From Desulfobacula toluolica Tol2 (GTDB lineage Bacteria > Desulfobacterota > Desulfobacteria > Desulfobacterales > Desulfobacteraceae): DNA of 64,000 bases. Below are positions 42,584 through 50,684 of this stretch, piece by piece. The notes under the pieces were generated by a model that saw only the letters and a list, made by a program, of their open reading frames with translations, searched no databases and was not told where the DNA came from. Each line of letters opens with the position of its first letter. Position 1 is the stretch's first letter. Location of the stretch: assembly GCF_000307105.1 (NCBI RefSeq), contig NC_018645.1, positions 4,474,001 to 4,538,000 on the forward strand, written 5' to 3'. The position numbers were made by a program, and so were the translations under genes.

Positions 42584-43045
42584 ATGAATAAACCATATTT
42601 TAAAACAGCAAAAGATGCACCTGAACCTTTAAGAGCCATTGTAAAAACCATTACAAGATTTGAAGAAATCGATTCTATGGGTATTGCCTGGCATGGAAGG
42701 TTTGCAAGCTATTTTGAGGATGCCAGGGTATCTTTGGGTGAAAAATATAAAATCAGTTATTTTGATCTTTTTAACAATGGAATTTTAGCTCCATTAAAAA
42801 AAATTCATATTGACTTTAAAAAACCTGTTTTCTTTAGAGAAGAGATATCAATCGAATGTATTTTGCATTATACCGAGGCTTCAAAAATTTCAACTGAGTA
42901 TATAATCAAAAAACAAGATAATACAATAGCTGCAACAGGATATGTTATTCAAATGCTGCTTAACCTAAAATATGAACTCTTTTTAACCCAGCCTGAATAT
43001 TATAAAAATTTTTGTAAGATGTGGGAAAAAGGGAAAATTAAATGA
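42584..43045 (+). CDS. Acyl-CoA/ACP thioesterase, 4HBT hot-dog type
   Basis: A 153-residue hot-dog thioesterase. The YbgC/4HBT signature is visible as EIDSMGIAWHGRFASYFEDAR, with the Asp and the WHG loop of the active site. Such proteins hydrolyse acyl- or aroyl-thioesters. Small thioesterases also occur in aryl polyene clusters, where they may remove stalled chains. I use the ATG at 42584, right after the reductase stop; the open frame extends back inside the reductase gene. It overlaps KS 3 by 4 bases. Confidence 0.8.
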   Translation: MNKPYFKTAKDAPEPLRAIVKTITRFEEIDSMGIAWHGRFASYFEDARVSLGEKYKISYFDLFNNGILAPLKKIHIDFKKPVFFREEISIECILHYTEASKISTEYIIKKQDNTIAATGYVIQMLLNLKYELFLTQPEYYKNFCKMWEKGKIK

Positions 43046-44172
43046 GAAATGTTGTTATTGCTCAAACCTCTGTTGTTACATCTGTCGGCTCAGATTTGAC
43101 CTCTACTTTTCAATCTTTTTTAAATAAAAAATCAGGCATTAAGAAAATTGATCGATTTGAAACTAAAAACTATAGAAGTAAATATGCAGCACTCATTAAA
43201 GATATAGAGACACCTGAAAATAGAAGCAGTTTCTTAAATCTTACTGATTTGATCATTGACCAACTGAATGACATACCCAAAAATTGCCGTTTGTTAACAG
43301 CTACGACACAAGCATGTGTTGATCTGTTTGAAAAAAACGAAAAAAAAAAATGCTCTATAAACAAATACCTGATCCCTTCCAATATCCCTAAATACATAGC
43401 TCGAAAATTAAACCTGAAAGACAGCGGAATAAATATAAATTCTGCCTGCGCTTCCCCAACAATTGCTATTATTAAAGGCACGCAAATGATTAAAAACAAA
43501 AGAGCAGACTCTGTTCTTATATTTTGTGCTGATATTGTAAGTGAATTTGTTTTTTCAGGTTTTTCCGCGTTAAACGCACTCTCTGCATGCCCTACACAAC
43601 CTTTTGATATTAACAGAAAAGGGTTGAATCTTGGTGATGGAGGGGCGGCAATCCTTCTTATGAATGAAGAACTTGCAAAAAAAAATCATATTGAGTTTAA
43701 CACATCCATTGCAGGATATGGCATTGCATCCGACGCCACTCATATTACCGCACCGGCAAAGGACGGACGTGGATTAATCATGGCTGTCAAAAATGCTCTT
43801 AAAACGGCTAAAATAAATGCTGATCAAATTGGTGCAGTCAATACTCATGGCACAGGAACTATATATAATGATTCCATGGAAATTAATGCATTAAAAAATA
43901 TTTTTAAAGACATAAAGATACCGGCAAATTCATTTAAAGGCTCAATTGGACACACTTTGGGTGGTGCAGGCGGAATTGAAGCAGCCGTTGGGACATTAAT
44001 GCTTAAAGAACATATACTTCCTGGAACCTGTGGTTTTTCAAACCCTGAAAAAGATGCTGAAAATTTAATAAGTTCTGACAATGTATCGTTTTTTAAAAAT
44101 TATCTTTTAAGTACAAATTCCGGTTTTGCCGGAACAAATGCTGCTTTAGTTTTAAAAAGGATAAATTGTTAA
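43042..44172 (+). CDS. Beta-ketoacyl-ACP synthase (KS 3)
   Basis: A 376-residue ketosynthase with complete active site: Cys 136 in INSACASPTIA, His 269 in NTHGTGTIYND and His 304 in GSIGHTLGGAGG. It is shorter at the N-terminus than KS 1. The following partial ketosynthase gene starts within its stop codon (TAATG), so the two are probably made together and may form a heterodimer, repeating the KS-plus-partner layout seen at 34418-36183. Confidence 0.88.
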   Translation: MRNVVIAQTSVVTSVGSDLTSTFQSFLNKKSGIKKIDRFETKNYRSKYAALIKDIETPENRSSFLNLTDLIIDQLNDIPKNCRLLTATTQACVDLFEKNEKKKCSINKYLIPSNIPKYIARKLNLKDSGININSACASPTIAIIKGTQMIKNKRADSVLIFCADIVSEFVFSGFSALNALSACPTQPFDINRKGLNLGDGGAAILLMNEELAKKNHIEFNTSIAGYGIASDATHITAPAKDGRGLIMAVKNALKTAKINADQIGAVNTHGTGTIYNDSMEINALKNIFKDIKIPANSFKGSIGHTLGGAGGIEAAVGTLMLKEHILPGTCGFSNPEKDAENLISSDNVSFFKNYLLSTNSGFAGTNAALVLKRINC

Positions 44173-44918
44173 TGGATTATTATATATGCGGCATAGGTTT
44201 TGTGACTCCTGAATCATTTGGATGTGGCAGGGATTTTAAAACCTTTAATCCAAAACCTGGAAAACTTTCCCCCATAACAAGAAAAGATGTTTTAGAAAAA
44301 CCTTATAAACCTTTTGGCAGGATGGACTTTTTTTCAAAAATTGGTTTTACAGGTGCATATTTTGCCTATAAAGATGCTCAATTAATTACTGCTGAACCAG
44401 TTGAAAACAATAAAACATCCAATACTGCTATAGTTGTATCAACACATTTTAGATGTCTTGATACTGATAATAATTATTTTCAAACAATCAAATCTGAAAA
44501 TGGCAAGAATGCCAGCCCAGCCCTGTTTGCATATGCACTTCCAAATGCATTTTTAGGCGAAACTTCAATTTATTTAAAAACAACCGGTCAATGTTTTGCT
44601 ATTAATGAAGACAGTACAAATGGAATTACCGCACTTAAAATGACATTTGACATATTAAATTCCGAGGAATCTGAAATTGTAATATGCGGCGTCTGCGATG
44701 TAAACATTCCAAAAATTTTAGAGAAACAGTTAAACAACAGAGATGATTGTTTTGCAGGAAGTCTTTTTTTTACAATCAGCAAAAAAGAACAAAAACATAA
44801 TTATGGCAAAATAAAAGAAGATGAAAACGGTAATTTTTTTTTTAATGAAAAGAATATAGAAAGTCTCCTTGATCTTGCTCAAGTTTGTATAGAAAACAAT
44901 AAATTAAGGACAATTTAA
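44172..44918 (+). CDS. Partial ketosynthase-like protein (KS 4, Cys to Ser)
   Basis: A 248-residue protein that aligns only with the N-terminal half of ketosynthases (YYICGIGFVTPES at the start, IVICGVCDVN later). At the nucleophile turn it reads INEDSTNG where KS 3 has INSACASP, so Ser replaces Cys, and the region with the two catalytic His is missing. It should be catalytically dead and act as a partner or length factor for KS 3. The ATG overlaps the KS 3 stop by one base. The call rests on pattern similarity and is moderately sure. Confidence 0.65.
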   Translation: MDYYICGIGFVTPESFGCGRDFKTFNPKPGKLSPITRKDVLEKPYKPFGRMDFFSKIGFTGAYFAYKDAQLITAEPVENNKTSNTAIVVSTHFRCLDTDNNYFQTIKSENGKNASPALFAYALPNAFLGETSIYLKTTGQCFAINEDSTNGITALKMTFDILNSEESEIVICGVCDVNIPKILEKQLNNRDDCFAGSLFFTISKKEQKHNYGKIKEDENGNFFFNEKNIESLLDLAQVCIENNKLRTI

Positions 44919-44922
44919 TATT

Positions 44923-46182
44923 ATGAAAATGCAACTAATCTTTCCTGAATGGAAAAAACTCAGGCATCAGACAGTATTTCATCTTCCTCCCCATGCACCG
45001 GTTGTGTTTTCCGCAGCTCTACCAGAATACGTTGATCTTCATTTTTTTGATGAAAATGTACAAACTATTCAATATGACACGACCTATGATATTATTGCAA
45101 TCTCAGTACTTCTTTCCTGCCAGATTCCAAGAGCATTAGAAATTGCTGATAAATATAGAAAAGAAGGGGTTCCTGTGATTTTTGGAGGCATTGCAGTTAT
45201 GCTTCATCCCAAAGAAGTCATGGAACATGCTGATTCTGTATTCCTTGGTGAAGTTGAAGATGGAAGGCTTACAAAGCTTCTTGAAGACTTTAAAAATGGT
45301 GAGTTAAAAAAAGTTTATGATTATATGCAAGATCACCCTGACACCAATACAATTGGACCTGCCAGGAGAGATATTCTTGATCATGAACTCTATGCCTACA
45401 GAGGCATTCAAATGGTTGATCTTGTTCATGCATCCCGTGGTTGCAAATTCAATTGTTTTCCATGTTGCAATAATTTTTTAGGTGGTAGTAAATTCAGGCC
45501 ACGTCCCATTGATACAGTCATTAAAGAGATAAGTGAAATAAAAAACAACCGTCTTTTTATTGTGGACAACTCCCTTGCTCAGGATAAAGAGTGGGTAATG
45601 GATCTTTTTAGAGAAATGATACCCTTAAAAAAGAAATGGGTTTCACATCCTATTGTTTATGATGATGATGTGCTTAAACTTGCTGCTGAAGCTGGATGCT
45701 GGTATGTTTATCAAGCAATTGTTGATACATCAGATGTTATCAAAGACAGAATAAAACGCCTCCATGATCATGGAATCGGGGTAGAAGGAACAATTCTTTT
45801 AGGTACTGATGAACAAGATGAAGATTATATTAAGCGTTTGATTGATTTTCTCATGGAAACAAATCTTGATATGGCTGAGTTTACAATTCTTACACCTTTC
45901 CCGGAAAGTCCTATCAGAAGAAAATTTGAAAAAGAAGGAAGGATTCTGCACAATGACTGGAGCAAGTATTCGTGTGATAATGTAGTTTTCCAGCCAAAGC
46001 AAATATCCCCTGAAAGACTTGAGGCAATGTATGATCTTGCCTGGGAAACCTTTTATGCCAATGGAGGTCAGCAAACAAAAATGGGTTCGCTTTTTTATAA
46101 AGTTATCCAGAAAGAAATCAAAGATGGTACATATAGACGATATAATCCAAAAACAAAACGGGCTTTCAGGAAACTGATATGA
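44923..46182 (+). CDS. B12-binding-type radical SAM protein C
   Basis: A 419-residue enzyme. The N-terminal cobalamin-binding-like domain (VIFGGIAVMLHPKEVM, FLGEVEDG) is followed by the radical SAM motif CKFNCFPC at residues 174-181, with one more Cys directly after it. Later barrel blocks are LFIVDNSLAQD and EGTILLGTDEQDEDY, and TILTPFPESPI matches the C-terminal block of B12 radical SAM proteins. It overlaps protein D's gene by 4 bases, so C and D may act in sequence. Substrate unknown. Confidence 0.85.
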   Translation: MKMQLIFPEWKKLRHQTVFHLPPHAPVVFSAALPEYVDLHFFDENVQTIQYDTTYDIIAISVLLSCQIPRALEIADKYRKEGVPVIFGGIAVMLHPKEVMEHADSVFLGEVEDGRLTKLLEDFKNGELKKVYDYMQDHPDTNTIGPARRDILDHELYAYRGIQMVDLVHASRGCKFNCFPCCNNFLGGSKFRPRPIDTVIKEISEIKNNRLFIVDNSLAQDKEWVMDLFREMIPLKKKWVSHPIVYDDDVLKLAAEAGCWYVYQAIVDTSDVIKDRIKRLHDHGIGVEGTILLGTDEQDEDYIKRLIDFLMETNLDMAEFTILTPFPESPIRRKFEKEGRILHNDWSKYSCDNVVFQPKQISPERLEAMYDLAWETFYANGGQQTKMGSLFYKVIQKEIKDGTYRRYNPKTKRAFRKLI

Positions 46183-47639
46183 TCATGAACCGTAAAAATA
46201 AAAAAATTCTGCTTGTTCATCCTTTGGGTTATAAATCTGATAAAGCATCCACTGATATTTCAAGAATCGCTAATATTACACCACCACTTGGCATTGCAAG
46301 CATTTGCGCCTATTTGCTTTTACGACAAATTGATTGTGATATAATTGATTGCTATGCCCATCCTGATGCAGACAAGAAAATCAATAAATATCTTGAAACT
46401 GAAAAACCTGACTATATTGGTTTTTCCTGTTCAACTTCAACTTTTATGGATGGAATACGTATTGCAAAAATCTCAAAATCAATACTTTCTGACATTAAAA
46501 TTGTTTTTGGTGGCGCACATGTTTCAGCTTTAAAAGAATCAATTATAAATAATTTTAACATTGTTGATTATGTGGTCGTAGGTGAAGGAGAGCAGACACT
46601 TACTGAACTAATAGAAGCTGACAACAAGAACCTTTCCGATATTAAAAACATTGTCTACAAAAATTATGATAATAAAGTTGTTTTTACCGGATACAGAAAA
46701 AATTTACTTGATTTAGACTCCCTGCCCTTCCCGGCATATGAAAAACTTGACGGGTATCCCGAAAAATACAAACTCCCGATTTTCAACTACCCCAAAACTC
46801 CGAATTCCAGCTGTATTTCAAGCAGAGGCTGTCCTTATTCATGCAGTTATTGTGACAGATCCGTATTCAGAAAAACTTTCAGATTCAACAGTGCTGAATA
46901 TCTTTACAAACATTTTAAATATTTAAACCATAATTTTGGAATCAAGCATGTAAATTTTTATGATGATCAATTCACATTCCATAAAAAAAGAGTTTTAAAA
47001 TTTTGTGATCTTATGATTTCAGGCGATCTTAAAATGAGTTTTAACTGTGCTGCAAGAGCAGAACATCTTGATCATGAAATTGTTACGGCAATGAAGGCTG
47101 CCGGGTGTTGGATGATTAGCCTGGGTATTGAAACAGGAGATCAAAAACTTCTTGCACAACATAGACAAAATGCAAATATTGAAATGCTTCGAGAAAAAAT
47201 CACATTAATTAAAAAAGCAAAAATACGTGTAAAAGCCCTTTTGATGATGGGACTTCCAGGGGAAACAGAAGAAAGTATATCAAAAAGTAAAAAATATGTT
47301 TATTCTCTGCCAATTGATGACTTTAATCTTGCAAAATTCACTCCTTTTCCCGGCTCTCCAATCTACCAACAAATCAAGGATGGTGGCTCTTTAGGAACTT
47401 TTGATGAAAATTGGGAGAAAATGGACTGCATGGAATTTATTTTTATTCCCAATGGAATTAACAAGGAAAAAATGGAAGCACTGTTTATAGATTTTTACAG
47501 ATCTCATTTTATGAGATATAAAGTCCTTTTTGGATACTTTTCTATGATATGGAAATCACCAGATTCCTGGCGCAGATTTTTCATTGATTTTTTCTCTTTT
47601 ATGAACTTTATTAAAAATAAAAAAAGAGTTCAGACATAG
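46179..47639 (+). CDS. B12-binding-type radical SAM protein D
   Basis: A 486-residue enzyme, last of the cluster. It begins with a cobalamin-binding-like fold (KILLVHPLGY, PPLGIASICAYLL, IVFGGAHVSALKE, VVVGEGEQT) and has the radical SAM motif CPYSCSYC at residues 218-225. The barrel shows FYDDQFTFHKKR, WMISLGIETGDQKLL and LLMMGLPGETEESI, the classic pattern of this class. No DXHXXG motif is seen. Its first ATG overlaps protein C's stop; a second ATG lies two codons later. Substrate unknown. Confidence 0.87.
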   Translation: MIMNRKNKKILLVHPLGYKSDKASTDISRIANITPPLGIASICAYLLLRQIDCDIIDCYAHPDADKKINKYLETEKPDYIGFSCSTSTFMDGIRIAKISKSILSDIKIVFGGAHVSALKESIINNFNIVDYVVVGEGEQTLTELIEADNKNLSDIKNIVYKNYDNKVVFTGYRKNLLDLDSLPFPAYEKLDGYPEKYKLPIFNYPKTPNSSCISSRGCPYSCSYCDRSVFRKTFRFNSAEYLYKHFKYLNHNFGIKHVNFYDDQFTFHKKRVLKFCDLMISGDLKMSFNCAARAEHLDHEIVTAMKAAGCWMISLGIETGDQKLLAQHRQNANIEMLREKITLIKKAKIRVKALLMMGLPGETEESISKSKKYVYSLPIDDFNLAKFTPFPGSPIYQQIKDGGSLGTFDENWEKMDCMEFIFIPNGINKEKMEALFIDFYRSHFMRYKVLFGYFSMIWKSPDSWRRFFIDFFSFMNFIKNKKRVQT

Positions 47640-47688
47640 CTAAAATAATAGATATCTTTGAAGATGGGATTTTAAATACACGAAAGAG

Positions 47689-48633
47689 TTGACAACCATG
47701 AAATTCAAAAAAGTCATTGTTCAATTTGATACAAAAGATTTGATGTTGGCCGAAGAGCTGATCTGTGATATTTTTTTTTCTTTCAGCCTCAAAGGGGTGG
47801 TGTGTGATATCCCTCTGGATGAACCTGATGAAGGCTTTGGCACAAACACTTTGCCAAAACCTGAAATCAACTCCATCACAGGATTTCTCCCTCTGATTGA
47901 TTCGTCCGACATCATACTTGAAAAAATAAAGCAACAAGCGGCAAAACTGTCGAGTCTGGATATAAAAACCAATATTAAAACTCAGATTGTTGATGAAAAA
48001 GACTGGGCTGATGCCTGGAAGGACTATTTTGAAGTCACAAAGGTTACAGACAAAATTACCATAAAACCGGAATGGAAAGACCATACAGCACAAGAAAATG
48101 AAATTGTTATCCATCTTGACCCTGGTATGGCATTTGGCACGGGAACCCATCCGACAACAGCCATGTGCATAAAGCAAATTGAAACATTTCTTGTGCCGGG
48201 TTCAACATTCCTGGATGTTGGAACAGGATCGGGAATTTTAATGGTTGCGGCTGCAAAACTTGGTGCTTCATGCCTTGTTGGCATTGATACTGACGAGGTG
48301 GCCATAAATGTGGCCAAAAAGAACCTGGCCAAAAATGATATTGACCCTGAAATCTTTGATCTTCTGTGTACACCTATAGACACAATGCCACAGGATCAAA
48401 AACCTGCCCAAACCTTTGGGTTTATTGCCGCCAATATTATTGCCCAGGTCATTGTAGACATCCTGCCACAGATATCTTTGAGAATGACACACAAAACAAC
48501 AACCGTTCTTTCAGGTATTATCAAAGAGCGGCAAGCCGACGTAATGAAAGCGCTTGAGGCCAGTCATCTTGTTGTCATCCATGAAGACCATATGGATGAA
48601 TGGGTAACTCTTGCCGTTAAAAAGACCCCCTGA
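47689..48633 (+). CDS. prmA: Ribosomal protein L11 methyltransferase
   Basis: A 314-residue methyltransferase matching canonical PrmA in length and order: an N-terminal substrate-recognition domain (about 1-110, including DEKDWADAWKDYF) and a SAM domain with DPGMAFGTGTHPTTAMC, FLDVGTGSGIL and the FIAANIIAQV motif. It trimethylates L11 in known bacteria. It is 49 bases past the lipid cluster on the same strand. A second PrmA-like gene lies at 18598. The base composition is closer to the right flank than to the cluster. Confidence 0.9.
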   Translation: MTTMKFKKVIVQFDTKDLMLAEELICDIFFSFSLKGVVCDIPLDEPDEGFGTNTLPKPEINSITGFLPLIDSSDIILEKIKQQAAKLSSLDIKTNIKTQIVDEKDWADAWKDYFEVTKVTDKITIKPEWKDHTAQENEIVIHLDPGMAFGTGTHPTTAMCIKQIETFLVPGSTFLDVGTGSGILMVAAAKLGASCLVGIDTDEVAINVAKKNLAKNDIDPEIFDLLCTPIDTMPQDQKPAQTFGFIAANIIAQVIVDILPQISLRMTHKTTTVLSGIIKERQADVMKALEASHLVVIHEDHMDEWVTLAVKKTP

Positions 48634-48759
48634 TTCCCATATTAATTTGAGGATCAGTTGAATAACATTGGAAATTAATGATATACCCGTATGCATAAAT
48701 TATTATCTTAACTTTTGAACTTAAACTATAACAAAAGGGTTATTGTAAGGTAAGCACAT

Positions 48760-49884
48760 ATGGCATCCCTGCCGGAATTTACTGTGTCAAACAAGGATAA
48801 TACAACAATTATTTGTCTTATCGGTAAGCTTGATGCAAAAGGCGCATCCAGCATCTGGCAGGATGTCATCCACGCTATGTCTGCCGGTAGTACGGCAAAC
48901 CTGATCCTTGACCTTGAAAAGTTAACATACCTGGATACGGCAGGGGCCACACTTATTCATCACATGGAAATGCTGGTCAAAAACCTGGGGATAAAAGAAA
49001 TCAGCATTGTCAATCTTAAACCGGAACATTTGCCTCTTGTTGATCTTGCAAAAACCATAAAACTAAAAAATATCTATTCTCCCTTGAAAAAACTTTCCTT
49101 TGTTGAGAATAAAGGGAAAAAACTGTCAGAGCTTTTATCGGAAACAACAGAATTTATAACCTACACCGGAGAAATCACCTGGGCATTGATTCAAAGCCTT
49201 ATCCATCCCAAAAAAATTCGATGGTCCGACACCTTGCAGGTTGCCGAAAGGGCCGGGGTTGACGCCCTGCCCATCGTTGCCCTGATCAGCTTTATTGTGG
49301 GCCTTGTCATGGCCTTTCAGGCAGCCATTCCCATGCGCATGTTCGGGGCGGAACTTTATGTGGCCGATCTTATCGGAATCGCCATGGTAAGAGAGCTTGG
49401 CCCCTTGATGACCGCCATTATCCTGGCCGGAAGATCGGGTTCGGCTTTTGCCGCTGAAATCGGGACCATGCGGATCAATGAAGAGATTGATGCATTAACG
49501 GTCATGGGAATTAATCCAATACGGTTTTTGATTGTACCAAGGATCATTGCCTCAACCATCATGACCCCTTTGCTGACCATATTTTCAAACCTTGTGGGAA
49601 TGCTGGGCGGTGCCCTTGTGATCACATCCATGGGATATCCTATTATTTCCTATTACAACCAGATTGTATCCTTTGTGACATGGATTGATTTTGCAGGGGG
49701 ACTGATTAAATGCTTTGTGTTTGGAATTCTGATTGCCGCAACCGGCTGCATCCGGGGATACCAGACCCAAAGCGGGCCGTCTGCCGTCGGGATTTCAACC
49801 ACCCGTGCCGTTGTCACCGGCATTATACTGATTGCCGTGTTTGACGGTATTTTTTCAATTATTTATTATACCCTTGGAATATGA
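48760..49884 (+). CDS. mlaE: MlaE-type ABC permease with N-terminal STAS domain
   Basis: An inner-membrane permease of 374 residues for phospholipid or related lipid transport between membranes. Residues about 1-105 form a STAS domain (IICLIGKLDAKG, LDLEKLTYLDTAGATL), which in Enterobacteria is a separate protein (MlaB). The rest is the MlaE fold with five or so membrane helices; ELGPLMTAIILAGRSGSAFAAEIGTM is the family signature. It is the first gene of a four-gene operon and overlaps the ATPase gene by 4 bases. Confidence 0.9.
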   Translation: MASLPEFTVSNKDNTTIICLIGKLDAKGASSIWQDVIHAMSAGSTANLILDLEKLTYLDTAGATLIHHMEMLVKNLGIKEISIVNLKPEHLPLVDLAKTIKLKNIYSPLKKLSFVENKGKKLSELLSETTEFITYTGEITWALIQSLIHPKKIRWSDTLQVAERAGVDALPIVALISFIVGLVMAFQAAIPMRMFGAELYVADLIGIAMVRELGPLMTAIILAGRSGSAFAAEIGTMRINEEIDALTVMGINPIRFLIVPRIIASTIMTPLLTIFSNLVGMLGGALVITSMGYPIISYYNQIVSFVTWIDFAGGLIKCFVFGILIAATGCIRGYQTQSGPSAVGISTTRAVVTGIILIAVFDGIFSIIYYTLGI

Positions 49885-50684
49885 AACAGACTCAAACCGC
49901 CATAAAAATAAAAAACCTTTTTGCTGGGTATAACAATACCGCAATTATTGAAAATCTCAATTTTGAAGTGCTTAAAGGCGAAGTGTTTGTGATTATCGGC
50001 GGGTCAGGATGTGGAAAAAGCACTTTGTTAAAGAATATGATCGGACTTTTACCACCTATTTCAGGCAAAATTATAATCCTGGGAGAAAACCTGTCCGATG
50101 CCTCTGGACAAGACAGAAACCGTATCCTTCAGAACATCGGGGTAGCCTTTCAGAGCGGGGCCTTGTTCGGCTCCATGACGGTGATGGAAAATATTACCCT
50201 GCCGTTAAAAGAATTTACTCGCCTCCCCGGTTCAGTTATGGAAGATATTGCCTGGTTGAAACTCAAACTGGTCGGCCTTGAAAACTCTGCTTTTCTCATG
50301 CCCGGAGAATTGTCCGGCGGCATGAAAAAAAGAGCTGCACTGGCCCGTGCCATGGCTCTTGACCCCTCCATTATTTTCCTGGATGAACCCTCTGCAGGGT
50401 TGGACCCGATTACATCGGCAGAGCTGGATCATCTGGTCATGGATCTTGCATCATCCCTGGGAATCACATTTGTGATTGTCACCCATGAACTGGCAAGCAT
50501 TGAGGCCATATCCGACAGGATCATCATGCTTGAAAAAACGGCAAAAGGCATCATTGCAACCGGCACACCTGAACAACTGAAAAATTATCACACCAACCCT
50601 TATGTCCATAATTTTTTTAACCGGACCACTGATTTAAAAAAAACTGTTGATTTTAACCGGACTAATGACAAAGGTGAACAATGA
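49881..50684 (+). CDS. mlaF: MlaF-type ABC transporter ATP-binding protein
   Basis: A 267-residue ABC ATPase that drives the Mla lipid transporter. The Walker A loop is GGSGCGKST (about 38-46), the signature is ELSGGMKKR, and the Walker B is IIFLDEPSAGLDP. The switch His is in VIVTHEL. It overlaps the permease gene upstream and the MCE gene downstream by 4 bases each, which implies coupled expression. Confidence 0.93.
   Translation: MKQTQTAIKIKNLFAGYNNTAIIENLNFEVLKGEVFVIIGGSGCGKSTLLKNMIGLLPPISGKIIILGENLSDASGQDRNRILQNIGVAFQSGALFGSMTVMENITLPLKEFTRLPGSVMEDIAWLKLKLVGLENSAFLMPGELSGGMKKRAALARAMALDPSIIFLDEPSAGLDPITSAELDHLVMDLASSLGITFVIVTHELASIEAISDRIIMLEKTAKGIIATGTPEQLKNYHTNPYVHNFFNRTTDLKKTVDFNRTNDKGEQ

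Larger units (their letters stand above)
21571..47639 (+). other. Lipid/polyene biosynthetic gene cluster (APE-like core with B12 radical SAM set)
   Basis: Twenty-six genes on one strand with gaps of at most 106 bases and many 1-14 base overlaps. Contents: three complete ketosynthases, two partial ketosynthases, three acyl carrier proteins, ketoreductase, two dehydratase-like hot-dog proteins, thioesterase, adenylating ligase, three acyltransferases of different folds, a glycosyltransferase, LolA/MMPL/DUF3261 export proteins, two flavoproteins and four B12-binding-type radical SAM proteins. The core matches aryl polyene clusters. The radical SAM and CrtI-like genes recall gene sets proposed for ladderane lipids. 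No ammonia-lyase, enoyl reductase or regulator gene was found inside. The DNA is AT-richer than both flanks. Confidence 0.8.

Noticed and set aside
21571-47639. Calling the cluster a plain aryl polyene cluster
   Set aside because: The synthase and export genes fit, but there is no ammonia-lyase, and four B12 radical SAM proteins, a CrtI-like and a second flavoprotein and a condensation-fold enzyme are extra. A plain label would hide these.
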